Shown in pieces: positions 15,423 to 25,670 of a stretch of DNA of 64,000 bases. The notes under the pieces are model-generated. The model was not told the DNA's origin. It made no database searches and saw only the letters and a program-made list of their open reading frames with translations. Made by a program: the position numbers and the translations under genes. The DNA is from Niveispirillum lacus. GTDB lineage: Bacteria; Pseudomonadota; Alphaproteobacteria; Azospirillales; Azospirillaceae. The stretch is from assembly GCF_002251795.1 (NCBI RefSeq), contig NZ_NOXU01000031.1, positions 682,001-746,000 of the forward strand, in the 5' to 3' direction. The stretch's first letter is position 1; each line of letters starts with the position of its first letter.

Positions 15423-16235
15423 TCAGTTGGTGGTATCGTCAATGTCGCGCAGCGGCAGGACGATCCGTTTGTCCAACCCCAGTTCCCGCGATAATTTTCC
15501 ATAATGCTTTTCCAGCAACTGGGCGTACCGACCATTATCCCGCAGCCGCTCCAAACCTTGTTTCAGGATTGGTGCCAGGTTGGCGGCGGCGGGTGACAGG
15601 TAAAACACACTGTCACGGTTGTAGCGCAGCACAAGGCGTCGCTCTATCTGCAGGTTGGGATTGGCGCGCTGATCATTTTGAACTTCCAAAGCGCCCCGTG
15701 GCAGGTAATCGATGCCTCGGTTACCCACCTCCAGCATTTTGAACAGGCGTCGCCAGTCCGATACGCCGGGGCTGACGGCCAGACCGTTCAGCTCCCAGAT
15801 GTCTTTATCGACCCACTCTCGACCCATGCCGGCAGATAGTCCTTGTTGTCGAAAGTCATCCAGCGAGCGGATGTTATCAAACCGAGCCTGATCGCCTTTG
15901 CGGATAAGCAGGATACGTTGTCCAATCAACCCACCGGTCAACGGAAAATCTACCAGAATATAGGCCTGATCACGCCGTGGCCCCCGGACCATCCACATCA
16001 CATCCAGTTGGCTGGTGCGCAGCATCACTTTGAACCGGTCCATGCCGGGACCGGATACCCCTTGCAGTTGTACTGGTTTGCCCGCCGCAGCAAAGGCCTC
16101 CGTTAGCAATTCATAAAAGAATACATGGTTGCCTTCCGGCGTCTGTAGCACACGCAAGGTGGTGGTTTCCGCCAGCACTGCTGGTGGGGCGCTAAGCAAG
16201 ATCATCAGAAGAAGCAGCAAAACCTTGCGCAGCAA
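15423..16235 (-). CDS. periplasmic solute-binding protein, family 3 type
   Basis: A secreted protein of about 270 residues with the bacterial extracellular solute-binding (family 3) pattern: a leader (LLRKVLLLLLMILLSAPPAVLA, here mentioned for its hydrophobic core), a first lobe with LRVLQTPEGNHVFFYELLTEAF, a hinge region SLDDFRQQGLSAGMG, and a C-terminal helix LERLRDNGRYAQLLEKHYG. Such proteins either deliver amino acids to an ABC importer or act as sensors; no permease gene is adjacent, so it is an orphan. I set the start at TTG (16235), preceded by GGAAG, because it puts the signal peptide at the N-terminus. Starts at 16319 or 16397 would bury it, and the latter overlaps the next gene. Confidence 0.78.
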   Translation of the reverse strand: MLRKVLLLLLMILLSAPPAVLAETTTLRVLQTPEGNHVFFYELLTEAFAAAGKPVQLQGVSGPGMDRFKVMLRTSQLDVMWMVRGPRRDQAYILVDFPLTGGLIGQRILLIRKGDQARFDNIRSLDDFRQQGLSAGMGREWVDKDIWELNGLAVSPGVSDWRRLFKMLEVGNRGIDYLPRGALEVQNDQRANPNLQIERRLVLRYNRDSVFYLSPAAANLAPILKQGLERLRDNGRYAQLLEKHYGKLSRELGLDKRIVLPLRDIDDTTN

Positions 16236-16354
16236 AATTGGCTTCCATGAACACGCCGTGATTAAAAACTGACGATAGCGGAGCGATTGGCAACAATCAC
16301 GCCCTCTCACTATGTACATATGTATGGGTTGAAGGGCCGAGATTGGCGCCCAAT

Positions 16355-17311
16355 TCAGGCGGGCAGTGTGAGGGGCGCCCCTGGGATACGACACCATTCA
16401 TCGCTGGGGATCAGGAAATCAATCCGCTCTGCGCCCGTCGGCAGATCGCTGGTTTTTATACTGAAGCCGCACAGCCCGTCACCCTGTCCGGCAGCAGCGA
16501 CATCACCGCGGTATTCGTCAGCCAGCAGATTTCGGAAGGGGCGGCCGTCAACTTCAATCCGGACGGTAACGGGGGGCCGACCCGGATCATAGGCCCACCC
16601 ATGGATACTGTTGCCGATAATGCCATCAACCCACCCGCGGGTCCGACCGCCAGCGGAGTAAGGTTGGCGATGACCTGCCTGGGTATAGGTGAGAATGCTG
16701 TCCGGACCTTCATGAAAGGCCTGCCATCGCCGCCGCTGCTCGGTGGGCGGCATGTCCGGTGTGATCTGGGCCAGCAATAGAATGTCTGATCGCCGCCTAG
16801 CGGGGCCGCGCCAGGATTGGCTGGGGCGGGGGGGGAACGGCCGGTGTCCATAAAAACATGGTGCGAGTTCACCCACCAGGGACAGCAAACAGGGGAAGGT
16901 CAGTTCATCCAGGCTGCGATGCCCGATCCCTGGCGGAATGTCGAAATATCGGACGGCGAGGATGGGCCCTGCATCGACAGCCGCTGTGGTGATATGGGCC
17001 GTCACCCCAAACCGCTGCGCACCCTCATACAGGGCTAGATGGTTACTGGCGGAACCGGGATAGTCGGGCGTTGCGGGGTGGAAGTTTATGGCCCCCGCGC
17101 TGCACAGATCCAGCATCCAGGCTGGGATGATATGCCCGAACCCAACACTGATCAGCCGGATGGACCGTTGGCCACTGGACTTTAGAACCGTATCCAGTTG
17201 TGAAAGATCGGTAACGACTGTCGCGTCCGGAAAGAGCGGCTTTAAGATTGAAACCAGACCTGCTCCCGTTGCCAGGATCACCTGGTCTGGTGGGGGCAGG
17301 GCCAGATCCAT
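16355..17311 (-). CDS. formyltransferase-fold enzyme with extra C-terminal beta domain
   Basis: Residues 1-150 form a formyl-transferase (Fmt/PurN-like) domain. The catalytic triad is intact: Asn76 and His78 in INFHPATPDYPGSASN, and Asp113 in AAVDAGPIL. The rest differs from methionyl-tRNA formyltransferase: there is no OB-type tRNA domain. A linker leads to a module at about 227-300 (VDGIIGNSIHGWAYDP, VEVDG-like strand, EYRGDVAAAGQGDGLCGFSI) seen attached to glycosyltransferases and other sugar enzymes in Rhodospirillales. It therefore probably formylates, or hydrolyses formyl from, a sugar or small metabolite; the substrate is unknown. It starts eight bases after trpE ends, so it is likely in the ppiD-trpE transcript. 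Confidence 0.75.
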   Translation of the reverse strand: MDLALPPPDQVILATGAGLVSILKPLFPDATVVTDLSQLDTVLKSSGQRSIRLISVGFGHIIPAWMLDLCSAGAINFHPATPDYPGSASNHLALYEGAQRFGVTAHITTAAVDAGPILAVRYFDIPPGIGHRSLDELTFPCLLSLVGELAPCFYGHRPFPPRPSQSWRGPARRRSDILLLAQITPDMPPTEQRRRWQAFHEGPDSILTYTQAGHRQPYSAGGRTRGWVDGIIGNSIHGWAYDPGRPPVTVRIEVDGRPFRNLLADEYRGDVAAAGQGDGLCGFSIKTSDLPTGAERIDFLIPSDEWCRIPGAPLTLPA

Positions 17312-17318
17312 TGCCTGT

Positions 17319-18830
17319 TTACCCCCGGCTTTCCTGGGCGAAACGGACGGCCTCTTCGGCTGCCTTGAACAAGGCCTTGGCTTTGTTCACCGTCTCCTGA
17401 TACTCAGCCTCCGGATCGCTGTCCGCTACAACACCGCCGCCCGCCTGTACATGCATCACCCCATCTTTCAGAACGGCAGTACGCAGGGCAATACAGGTAT
17501 CCATCGTGCCATTGGCAGCGAAATAGCCAATGCAGCCACCATAGATCCCGCGCCGTGTCTTTTCCAACTCGTCAATGATCTCCATCGCCCGCACCTTGGG
17601 AGCGCCAGAGACTGTACCGGCGGGAAAACCCGCGACCAGCGCCTCGATCGGGGTGAATTTGGGGTTCAGCTTTCCTTCCACGTTCGAAACGATATGCATG
17701 ACATGGGAATAATATTCGATCGTAAACTTTTCCGTTACCGTAACGGTTCCCGTCTGCGACACCCGGCCCACATCGTTACGGCCCAAATCCAGCAGCATCA
17801 GATGTTCGGCCAGTTCTTTGGGATCGGACAGAAGGTCGGCGGCGAGGGCCTTGTCTTCCGCCGCATCCTTGCCCCGTTTGCGGGTTCCGGCGATCGGGCG
17901 GATGGTGACAGTGTCGTCACGCAGGCGCACCAGAATTTCCGGACTGGACCCGACAACTGACAGGCCACCGAAGTCCAGAAAAAACAGGAAGGGTGACGGG
18001 TTCAGACGGCGCAATGCCCGATACAGTGCGAACGGTGGCAGGGTGAACGGCACGGAGAAACGCTGGCTGGGCACCACCTGAAAGATGTCGCCAGCGCGAA
18101 TATACTCCTTCGCTTTTTCCACGATGCCGAAATATTCCTGCATCGCCGTGTTGGATTCCGGGGCGGGCAGCGCAGGGATTTCCGTTGTGGTCTCATGAGT
18201 ACCCGGAACCGGTCCTTCCAGATCGGCGACTGACTCAGCCAGACGGTCGCGCGCCGCCTGCAATGCCGCCGTTGCCGACATGCCGGCGGCCGGACGTACC
18301 GGGGTCACAACTGTCACGACATTCTCGATGCCATCGAAAATCGCCATGACCGTGGGGCGGATCATAATGCTGTCGTCGACATCGAGTTGATTGGGATTGC
18401 TGTCGGGCAGCTTCTCCATCAACCGGACCATGTCATAGCCCAGATAACCGAACAGCCCGGCTGACATGGGCGGCAATTCCGCCGGCAGGTCAATCCGGCT
18501 CTCTTCCAGCAGATCGGACAATACCGTCAACGGCGCGCCGGTACAGGGAACAAAGCGACCGGGGTCGGTCTCGGCGTTGCGGTTAATCTCCGACGCCGTA
18601 CCGCGGCAACGCCAAATCAGGTCTGGCTTCAACCCGATCATGGAATAACGTCCGCGCACCGATCCGCCGGTGACCGATTCCAGCAGGAAAGCGTTGGGAC
18701 GTCCGCGTACCAGCTTCAGCATGGCGGAAACGGGCGTATCCAGGTCGCTGACCAACCGGGTCCAGAGCACCTGTGCCGCCCCAGCCTCATAGGTGCGGAT
18801 AAAGGTGCTGTCTTCCGGGAAGGTGCGCAC
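17319..18830 (-). CDS. trpE: anthranilate synthase component I
   Basis: TrpE converts chorismate and ammonia (from TrpG) to anthranilate, the first step of tryptophan synthesis. The 503-residue length is standard. The N-terminal feedback site shows as FLLESVTGG and RYSMIGLKP. The chorismate-binding domain has SPEILVRL, PIAGTRKRGKDAAEDKALAADLLSDPKELAEH (noted only for its PIAGTRKRG core), FPAGTVSGAPKVRAMEII and RGIYGGCIGYFAANG. The C-terminal QAGGGVVADSDPEAEYQETVNKAKAL region is complete in outline. It begins five bases after ppiD ends, an order repeated in alphaproteobacteria. No leader peptide of the attenuator type was seen, because ppiD precedes it directly. Confidence 0.97.
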   Translation of the reverse strand: MRTFPEDSTFIRTYEAGAAQVLWTRLVSDLDTPVSAMLKLVRGRPNAFLLESVTGGSVRGRYSMIGLKPDLIWRCRGTASEINRNAETDPGRFVPCTGAPLTVLSDLLEESRIDLPAELPPMSAGLFGYLGYDMVRLMEKLPDSNPNQLDVDDSIMIRPTVMAIFDGIENVVTVVTPVRPAAGMSATAALQAARDRLAESVADLEGPVPGTHETTTEIPALPAPESNTAMQEYFGIVEKAKEYIRAGDIFQVVPSQRFSVPFTLPPFALYRALRRLNPSPFLFFLDFGGLSVVGSSPEILVRLRDDTVTIRPIAGTRKRGKDAAEDKALAADLLSDPKELAEHLMLLDLGRNDVGRVSQTGTVTVTEKFTIEYYSHVMHIVSNVEGKLNPKFTPIEALVAGFPAGTVSGAPKVRAMEIIDELEKTRRGIYGGCIGYFAANGTMDTCIALRTAVLKDGVMHVQAGGGVVADSDPEAEYQETVNKAKALFKAAEEAVRFAQESRG

Positions 18831-18835
18831 GGGAA

Positions 18836-20728
18836 TTACTCCTGGGTAGTGCGGTAAAGCTGGTTGATCAAATTCTGGTTGATCGTGACCCCGGAATGGG
18901 CACGCAGCGCCGCCAGATATTGCAGGATCAGTTCATCCTGCATTGCTTGGCCGGTCGCATCAGCCAGTTGGGCCAACTGACCCGCCGCCAAGGGGTTGGC
19001 AGGATCGGCCGGGATGATCCCGGTCAGTTTGGCCACAACAACCCCGGTCGGCTTGTCTGCCGTGGTTACATTGCCAATGGCACCGCTGAACAGGGTCTGG
19101 ACGGCGGCGGGCGGGATCAGGGCACTGGGCGCACCAACCCGCATCAGCGGATCAATATTCTGGGCGAGTGCGCCAGGAACCCCAAGAGCGGCATCCTTGG
19201 CGGCGGCACCAGCCTTCATCTTTTCGGCCACTTCTTCGGCTTTTTTGCGCGCTGCGATCTGCTTCTGTTCCGCCTGCCAGTCGCCAAGTACGATTGATTT
19301 AACGTCGTCGAGCGGCTTCAGCGTGGCCGGGATCACCGATTCCACCTGGACAGCGAAGAAGGCATCACTTCCGGCTTCTTCCACGCTGCCAGTCTGGCCG
19401 TCAGCCACAGTGAAGCCCGAGGCCACGATCTTGTCGAAGGCCGGCAGGCCGGTGCCCTGGACAGTGCCCGTCTTGTCAGCGCCACGATTGTCGATGCTGT
19501 CCAGTTTGACGATGCGTGCTCCAACGGTCTGAGCGGCCTCAGCCAGGGGTGTGCCACCGGCCAGCTCATCCTCCAGCTTCGTGGACAGTTCAAACAGCTT
19601 TTCGATGGCCTTGTCCTGCCGCACCTTTGTGGCGACTTCTTCCTTCACCTCTTCCAGCTTGCGTTCACCGCCCGGCTGCACCTTGGTGACGGTGAAGATA
19701 TGGAAGCCAAAGGCACTTTCGACCGGCCCGCCTGACGCGCCTTCCGGTGTGGCAAATGCGGGTTCAGCCAGTTCGGTCGGTAGCCCGTCCTTCAGCACGT
19801 CCTCAAGCGTTACAGCTTCCACGCCAACGGCGCGTGCCACCGCTTCTACCGCCTGTCCGGCAGTCACGTCAGCCAGCGCCTTCTCTGCGGCTTCCTTGTT
19901 GGGGAACACGGCCTGGGTGATCGACCGCTTTTCCGGCGTGATATAGTCCCCGGCATGGGCGTCGTAATATTCCTTCAGCAACTCTTCCGTGACCTCGATA
20001 TCCTTGGTCAGGTTTGCCGCTTCGATCAGGGCCACGTTCAGCGTGCGATATTCCGGTGCGGTGTAACGGATGGCCTTTTCCTTGTGGAATGCCTCCAAGG
20101 TGGCCTGGTCCGGAGAGGGGGCGGCCGGCATGGCATTGTAGGGAATGGTGACAATTTCGAATGTCCGCCCTTCAAACCGATAGCGGTAAAGCGCTTCGGC
20201 CAGGGTTTTGGAGGCATTGGCACCGGCAGTCACGGCGCCAATCATGTCACTGCGCGCCATGTCGTTACGCACATCTTCGACAAAGCCCGCCTCTGTCAGG
20301 CCATTCTGCTGCAAAAGTGCGCGCATCAGATTGGCGTCAAAATTGCCGAAACTGTCCTTGAACGCCGGAACCTTCAGGACTTCCTGGCGCACCGTCTCAT
20401 CTGCGACCCGGAGGCCCAGATCTTCTGCGGCCAACGCCAGCAATTCCTTTTGCACAAGCTGTTCCAGGGCGCGGTCGCGCAGACCGAACTGATTGGCCTG
20501 CTCTTCGCTGAATTCCGGACCGATCATCTGCCGCATCCGGTTGAATTCGGTACGGTAGGCCTGATCCAGCTCTAGGGGTGTGATGCTGCGGTCACCGACC
20601 TTGGCGACGCCAGTCTGCACCCCCTTGGTGACATCGCCGATGCCCCAGACAGCGAAGCTGATGATCAGGGCCACGAACAGGATCTTGACGACCCAGGAGC
20701 CAGCGGTGCTGCGGATGATCTGAAGCAT
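18836..20728 (-). CDS. ppiD: peptidyl-prolyl cis-trans isomerase / SurA-N domain chaperone PpiD
   Basis: A membrane-anchored periplasmic folding factor of 630 residues. One N-terminal membrane helix lies at about 13-33 (VVKILFVALIISFAVWGIGD) after a short cytoplasmic tip, followed by the SurA_N-like helical arm (YRTEFNRMRQMIGPEFSEEQ), a parvulin-like PPIase segment around 265-355 (RSITQAVFPNKEAAEKA to FGFHIFTVTKVQPG) and a second arm. The start ATG at 20728 places the helix at the N-terminus; an upstream start at 20878 adds 50 residues unlike the family. PpiD helps outer-membrane and secreted proteins leaving the Sec translocon. It is divergent from tpiA across 276 bases. Confidence 0.92.
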   Translation of the reverse strand: MLQIIRSTAGSWVVKILFVALIISFAVWGIGDVTKGVQTGVAKVGDRSITPLELDQAYRTEFNRMRQMIGPEFSEEQANQFGLRDRALEQLVQKELLALAAEDLGLRVADETVRQEVLKVPAFKDSFGNFDANLMRALLQQNGLTEAGFVEDVRNDMARSDMIGAVTAGANASKTLAEALYRYRFEGRTFEIVTIPYNAMPAAPSPDQATLEAFHKEKAIRYTAPEYRTLNVALIEAANLTKDIEVTEELLKEYYDAHAGDYITPEKRSITQAVFPNKEAAEKALADVTAGQAVEAVARAVGVEAVTLEDVLKDGLPTELAEPAFATPEGASGGPVESAFGFHIFTVTKVQPGGERKLEEVKEEVATKVRQDKAIEKLFELSTKLEDELAGGTPLAEAAQTVGARIVKLDSIDNRGADKTGTVQGTGLPAFDKIVASGFTVADGQTGSVEEAGSDAFFAVQVESVIPATLKPLDDVKSIVLGDWQAEQKQIAARKKAEEVAEKMKAGAAAKDAALGVPGALAQNIDPLMRVGAPSALIPPAAVQTLFSGAIGNVTTADKPTGVVVAKLTGIIPADPANPLAAGQLAQLADATGQAMQDELILQYLAALRAHSGVTINQNLINQLYRTTQE

Positions 20729-20903
20729 GGGGACGCTTGAAGTTCCATCAAATGGGTGCGGCACAATCCGCGGGACTGCGGATGGCACCGCCGGGCCACA
20801 GCCCGGAAAGCGCGGCATCATAGGGAAGCTGCAACCGTGGGGCAAGTCCGGGGGGCGGGCAGGGGCCATGTGTTGCACTTGGGCCCATGACAGCGTTGAC
20901 CTT

Positions 20904-20932
20904 TTGGACAGGACTGGGCTGTCCGCATAATG
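20904..20932 (+). promoter_or_regulatory. predicted tpiA promoter
   Basis: TTGGAC (20904-20909) and ATAATG (20927-20932) with a 17-base spacer lie about 70 bases before tpiA in the tpiA/ppiD divergent gap. Both boxes match sigma-70 consensus at four or more positions. Confidence 0.45.
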
Positions 20933-21004
20933 TTTGTGTCACATAAGGCCGGCAGACCGGGATCAACCTGGCGGACATGGCCGAAAAGAAGAGTAGAGGA
21001 TAAA

Positions 21005-21760
21005 ATGACCGTTCGCCGTTACCTGATTGCCGGCAATTGGAAGATGCATTGTCGGCGCAGCGATGGTGCCGCACTGGCTGCCGATCTGGCTGCCCGTGTC
21101 GGTCCCGTTGCCGATAGACGATTCGACCTGTTGGTCTGTCCGCCCGCTACCATCATCGGCGCCATCGCCCAGACCGTCGCCGGTCAGGCTGTTGCAGTCG
21201 GCGGACAGGATTGCCATGCCCAGGCCCAAGGCGCCCATACCGGTGACATTGCCGCTGAAATGCTGGCCGATGTCGGTGCTGGCTGGGTGATTGTGGGCCA
21301 TTCGGAACGCCGCACCAACCACGCAGAAACCAGCGCCCTGATTAAGGCTAAGGCTGCTGCTGCCCTCCGTGCCGGACTGACCGCGATCATCTGTGTGGGG
21401 GAAACAGAGGCTGAACGGGATGCAGGTCATGCCGAAGCTGTCGTAGCGGCGCAGCTTGCCGGCTCGATTCCCGAGGGTGCGACCGCCGCCAACACCGTCG
21501 TGGCCTATGAACCGGTCTGGGCGATCGGCACCGGCCGGACGCCGACCCTGGCGGACATTGCTGCCATGCATGGCATGATCCGCGCACGCCTGTCCGGTTT
21601 GGTCGCCGACCCGGATGCCGTCCGCATCCTTTATGGCGGATCGGTGAAGCCGTCCAATGCCGCCGAAATCCTCGGGCTGCTCGATGTCGATGGCGCCCTC
21701 GTAGGGGGTGCCAGCCTGAAAGCGGATGATTTCTGGGCCATCGCGCAAGCCTGCCCTTGA
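21005..21760 (+). CDS. tpiA: triose-phosphate isomerase
   Basis: TpiA interconverts dihydroxyacetone phosphate and glyceraldehyde 3-phosphate. From the ATG at 21005 the protein has 251 residues. Active-site residues are all present: Asn11 and Lys13 in GNWKMH, His99 in VIVGHSERR, Glu169 in [11 protein letters not shown], and the phosphate loops at [11 protein letters not shown] and GALVGGASL. The region from the ATG outward starts the first beta strand exactly; an upstream start at 20930 adds residues unlike the family. A good GAGGATAAA-type ribosome site (AGTAGAGGAT) precedes the ATG. It leads a plus-strand run with secG and pyrG. Confidence 0.97.
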   Translation: MTVRRYLIAGNWKMHCRRSDGAALAADLAARVGPVADRRFDLLVCPPATIIGAIAQTVAGQAVAVGGQDCHAQAQGAHTGDIAAEMLADVGAGWVIVGHSERRTNHAETSALIKAKAAAALRAGLTAIICVGETEAERDAGHAEAVVAAQLAGSIPEGATAANTVVAYEPVWAIGTGRTPTLADIAAMHGMIRARLSGLVADPDAVRILYGGSVKPSNAAEILGLLDVDGALVGGASLKADDFWAIAQACP

Positions 21761-21949
21761 GACTTCGCTGTGGCGTGCCGACGCGGGACCGGATAAGAAG
21801 CGTGACGGTTACATGACGCGGGTGCATCCCGTTTCCCCTGCATGGGGAAGCGGGCGGCCTTGCGTTTGGGCGCGTGATGCGCCATTTGCTTATGGTCAGG
21901 TATCGTGGGGTCCCACGATCCGTTTCAATTGGTTGCAGGGATTGTTGGG

Positions 21950-22276
21950 ATGCAAGAGGTAGTCCTGGTCGTGCATCTGCTGATCACGTTGGCGTTGATC
22001 GGCGTGGTTCTGGTGCAGAAGTCGGAAGGCGGCGGCCTGGGCGTAGGGGGCGGCACGATGGGTGGTTTCATGACCGCTCGCGGCAGCGCCAATCTACTGA
22101 CCCGCACGACGGCCATCCTGGCGGCCCTGTTCTTCTGCACCAGTCTGATTCTGGCCATCTTGGCCGGCACGGATGGTAACCAGAAGAGCATTTTTGATCA
22201 GGTGCCGGCCCCCGGCACCCAGGCGCCGGCAACCCCTGCCGAGCCTGCCAAACCGGCGGTTCCCGTCGGCCAGTAA
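21950..22276 (+). CDS. secG: preprotein translocase subunit SecG
   Basis: SecG is the small membrane partner of SecYE in the Sec translocon. The 108-residue product has two membrane helices (about residues 3-22, VVLVVHLLITLALIGVVLVQ, and 53-73, TAILAALFFCTSLILAILAG) joined by the conserved glycine-rich loop KSEGGGLGVGGG with GGFMTARGSANLLTR. The C-terminus has a Pro/Ala tail common in alphaproteobacteria. The ATG at 21950 is preferred because it sits just before the first helix; a start at 21905 would add a non-conserved stretch. It follows tpiA, as in many relatives, and is closed by a strong hairpin. Confidence 0.93.
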   Translation: MQEVVLVVHLLITLALIGVVLVQKSEGGGLGVGGGTMGGFMTARGSANLLTRTTAILAALFFCTSLILAILAGTDGNQKSIFDQVPAPGTQAPATPAEPAKPAVPVGQ

Positions 22277-22309
22277 GGTCCGGTGGCGAAACGGCCCGTT
22301 GAACAGGGG

Positions 22310-22336
22310 AGAGGCGGCAGACATGCCGCCTCTTTC
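22310..22336 (+). terminator. terminator after secG
   Basis: Stem AGAGGCGGCA (22310-22319), loop GACA and its complement TGCCGCCTCT (22324-22333), followed by TTTCC. Confidence 0.8.
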
Positions 22337-22438
22337 CGTTAGGGCGTGAATAGGGTGACGTGGGCTTTTTGCCTCGGTTTAATCTCAAGTGCTTGGGCCG
22401 TATGGGCCCAACCTGTTGGCATGTTTGGCGAAGGTTAG

Positions 22439-24073
<1,635 letters not shown>

Positions 24074-24088
24074 TTGAACAGGATATGA

Positions 24089-24130
24089 AAGGCCGGGGTG
24101 GGTGCTCACCTTCCCCGGCCTTCTTTATTT
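24089..24130 (+). terminator. terminator after pyrG
   Basis: Stem AAGGCCGGGG (24089-24098) with CCCCGGCCTT (24113-24122), extended inward by a partial GGTG/CACC pairing, followed by CTTTATTTT. Confidence 0.85.
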
Positions 24131-24172
24131 TCTGCGCCCGCCGCCCCATATGGCGGCATGAAGGAGCAAGCC

Positions 24173-25009
24173 ATGACCCGCACTGTCACTGTCGGCCCGC
24201 TGTCGATCGCCAATGACCGTCCCTTTGTGCTGATCGCGGGCCCCTGTCAGTTGGAGAGCCGTGATCATGCCTTTGCCATGGCGGGAGCCTTATCGGAACT
24301 GACGAAGAAGCTGGGTATCGGCCTGATCTACAAGACCAGCTTCGACAAGGCCAATCGCACCTCGGTCAGTGCGCAGCGCGGTCTGGGCATGGATCAGTCG
24401 CTGCCCATCCTGGCCGATATCCGGGCGACCTTCGGCTGTCCCGTGCTGACCGACATCCACACGGCCGAACAATGCGCGCCCGTGGCGGAAGTGGTGGATG
24501 TGCTGCAGATCCCCGCCTTCCTGTGCCGGCAGACCGACCTGCTGCTGGCAGCGGGTGAAACGGGCAAGCCCATCAATCTGAAGAAGGGGCAGTTCCTGGC
24601 GCCCTGGGACATGAAGAATGTCGCCGCCAAGATCGTATCCACCGGCAACCACAACATCCTTCTGTGCGAACGTGGGGCCAGTTTCGGCTACAACACATTG
24701 GTCAGCGACATGCGGTCCCTGCCAATCATGGCGCAGACCGGATATCCCGTCGTCTATGACGCCACCCATTCGGTACAGCAACCGGGCGGGCAGGGGACCA
24801 GCAGCGGCGGGCAACGGGAGTTCGTGCCCGTTCTGGCCCGTGCCGCCATCGCCATTGGCGTGGCGGCTGTGTTCATGGAAACGCATGAGAACCCCGACTG
24901 TGCCCCCAGCGATGGCCCCAATATGGTGCCGCTGGATCAGATGGAAGGCGTGCTGGGCACGTTGCTGGCTCTGGACCGCATCGCCAAGGCGAACCCGGTG
25001 GTTATGTAG
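24173..25009 (+). CDS. kdsA: 3-deoxy-8-phosphooctulonate synthase (KDO 8-P synthase)
   Basis: KdsA condenses phosphoenolpyruvate with arabinose 5-phosphate to make KDO 8-phosphate for the lipopolysaccharide core. The 278-residue length is typical. Recognisable segments are [12 protein letters not shown] (17-28), [20 protein letters not shown]-like strand, [61 protein letters not shown] and [11 protein letters not shown]. The ATG at 24173 is preceded by AAGGAG at ideal distance; earlier ATGs are not needed. Two small AT-rich genes follow it before the acyltransferase, interrupting the usual kdsA-eno neighbourhood. Confidence 0.97.
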   Translation: MTRTVTVGPLSIANDRPFVLIAGPCQLESRDHAFAMAGALSELTKKLGIGLIYKTSFDKANRTSVSAQRGLGMDQSLPILADIRATFGCPVLTDIHTAEQCAPVAEVVDVLQIPAFLCRQTDLLLAAGETGKPINLKKGQFLAPWDMKNVAAKIVSTGNHNILLCERGASFGYNTLVSDMRSLPIMAQTGYPVVYDATHSVQQPGGQGTSSGGQREFVPVLARAAIAIGVAAVFMETHENPDCAPSDGPNMVPLDQMEGVLGTLLALDRIAKANPVVM

Positions 25010-25122
25010 GATTGTAGTTTTTTATATTCAGCTCTTGAGATTTAGTCTACGTAATATTATCTTTTTGAGTACAGGCTAAGAAAAGTTAATCTTTACTATA
25101 ATTTTTACTATTGGAGGTCGCA

Positions 25123-25293
25123 ATGAGTAACGTTAAGCAGTCTGCTCTTGATGAGATATATAATATTGCTCTGGACGCCAAAAGTAAAATTGGTGACCAA
25201 GATTTTATCGCGAACGCATTAGATAAAATCATTTCAGCCGCACGGTATGCTCAACCGGTAAATAATTATAAAAAAGTTAATCAAGATGGTTGA
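25123..25293 (+). CDS. small AT-rich hypothetical protein (first of a coupled pair)
   Basis: A 56-residue protein with no recognised family. The ATG is preceded by a strong GGAGG ribosome site (25114-25118), supporting real translation. The sequence is amphipathic helical (ALDEIYNIALDAKSKIG, FIANALDKIISAARYA) with a polar C-terminal tail; there is no signal peptide or membrane segment. Its last codons overlap the start of the next gene by eight bases (ATGGTTGA), indicating coupling. Base composition is much more AT-rich than kdsA or the acyltransferase, a sign of foreign origin. Function unknown. Confidence 0.6.
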   Translation: MSNVKQSALDEIYNIALDAKSKIGDQDFIANALDKIISAARYAQPVNNYKKVNQDG

Positions 25294-25537
25294 TGCTATT
25301 GTGGTTGAGGTCGCGTCATCTGGTTCTAAAAATGGTATTGGTTTATATAGATTTGTTTCGCTCCCGAGAGTCGGGGAGATGATTACGATTGCTGGAAAAT
25401 TGGATTTAGAGCATTATTTGGTAAGCACTGTCGAACACTTAGGTGTGGATGTGAGGCCTACGACTGTAGCTGCGTCTGTTGCCCTTGAGGAGGGTGCTAA
25501 AGTTATAATTTATGTATCCGTTTGTTCTGCTATTTAG
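25286..25537 (+). CDS. small AT-rich hypothetical protein (second of a coupled pair)
   Basis: An 83-residue protein of unknown function, probably all beta strand: AIVVEVASSG, the YRFVSLPRVGEMITI segment, YLVSTVEHLGV and AKVIIYVSV alternate with turns. The SLPRVGE-then-VEH pattern occurs in small uncharacterised proteins that may form a compact barrel; this is inference. It starts within the end of the preceding gene (eight-base overlap), has similar AT-rich composition, and ends just before an apparently ordinary core region. No catalytic residues, signal peptide or membrane helix are evident. Confidence 0.6.
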   Translation: MVDAIVVEVASSGSKNGIGLYRFVSLPRVGEMITIAGKLDLEHYLVSTVEHLGVDVRPTTVAASVALEEGAKVIIYVSVCSAI

Positions 25538-25670
25538 CGGGGGCGATTTCGTTTCCTCGTAAATCCTATTCGTTCAGTAGTTTGACAAATTCTCCCCATT
25601 TCCTCACCATCGGCGTATAACGAAAGGTGGGGTCACCAATCCCGCTGGTGGTGTGAGGAAGACGCAATCC

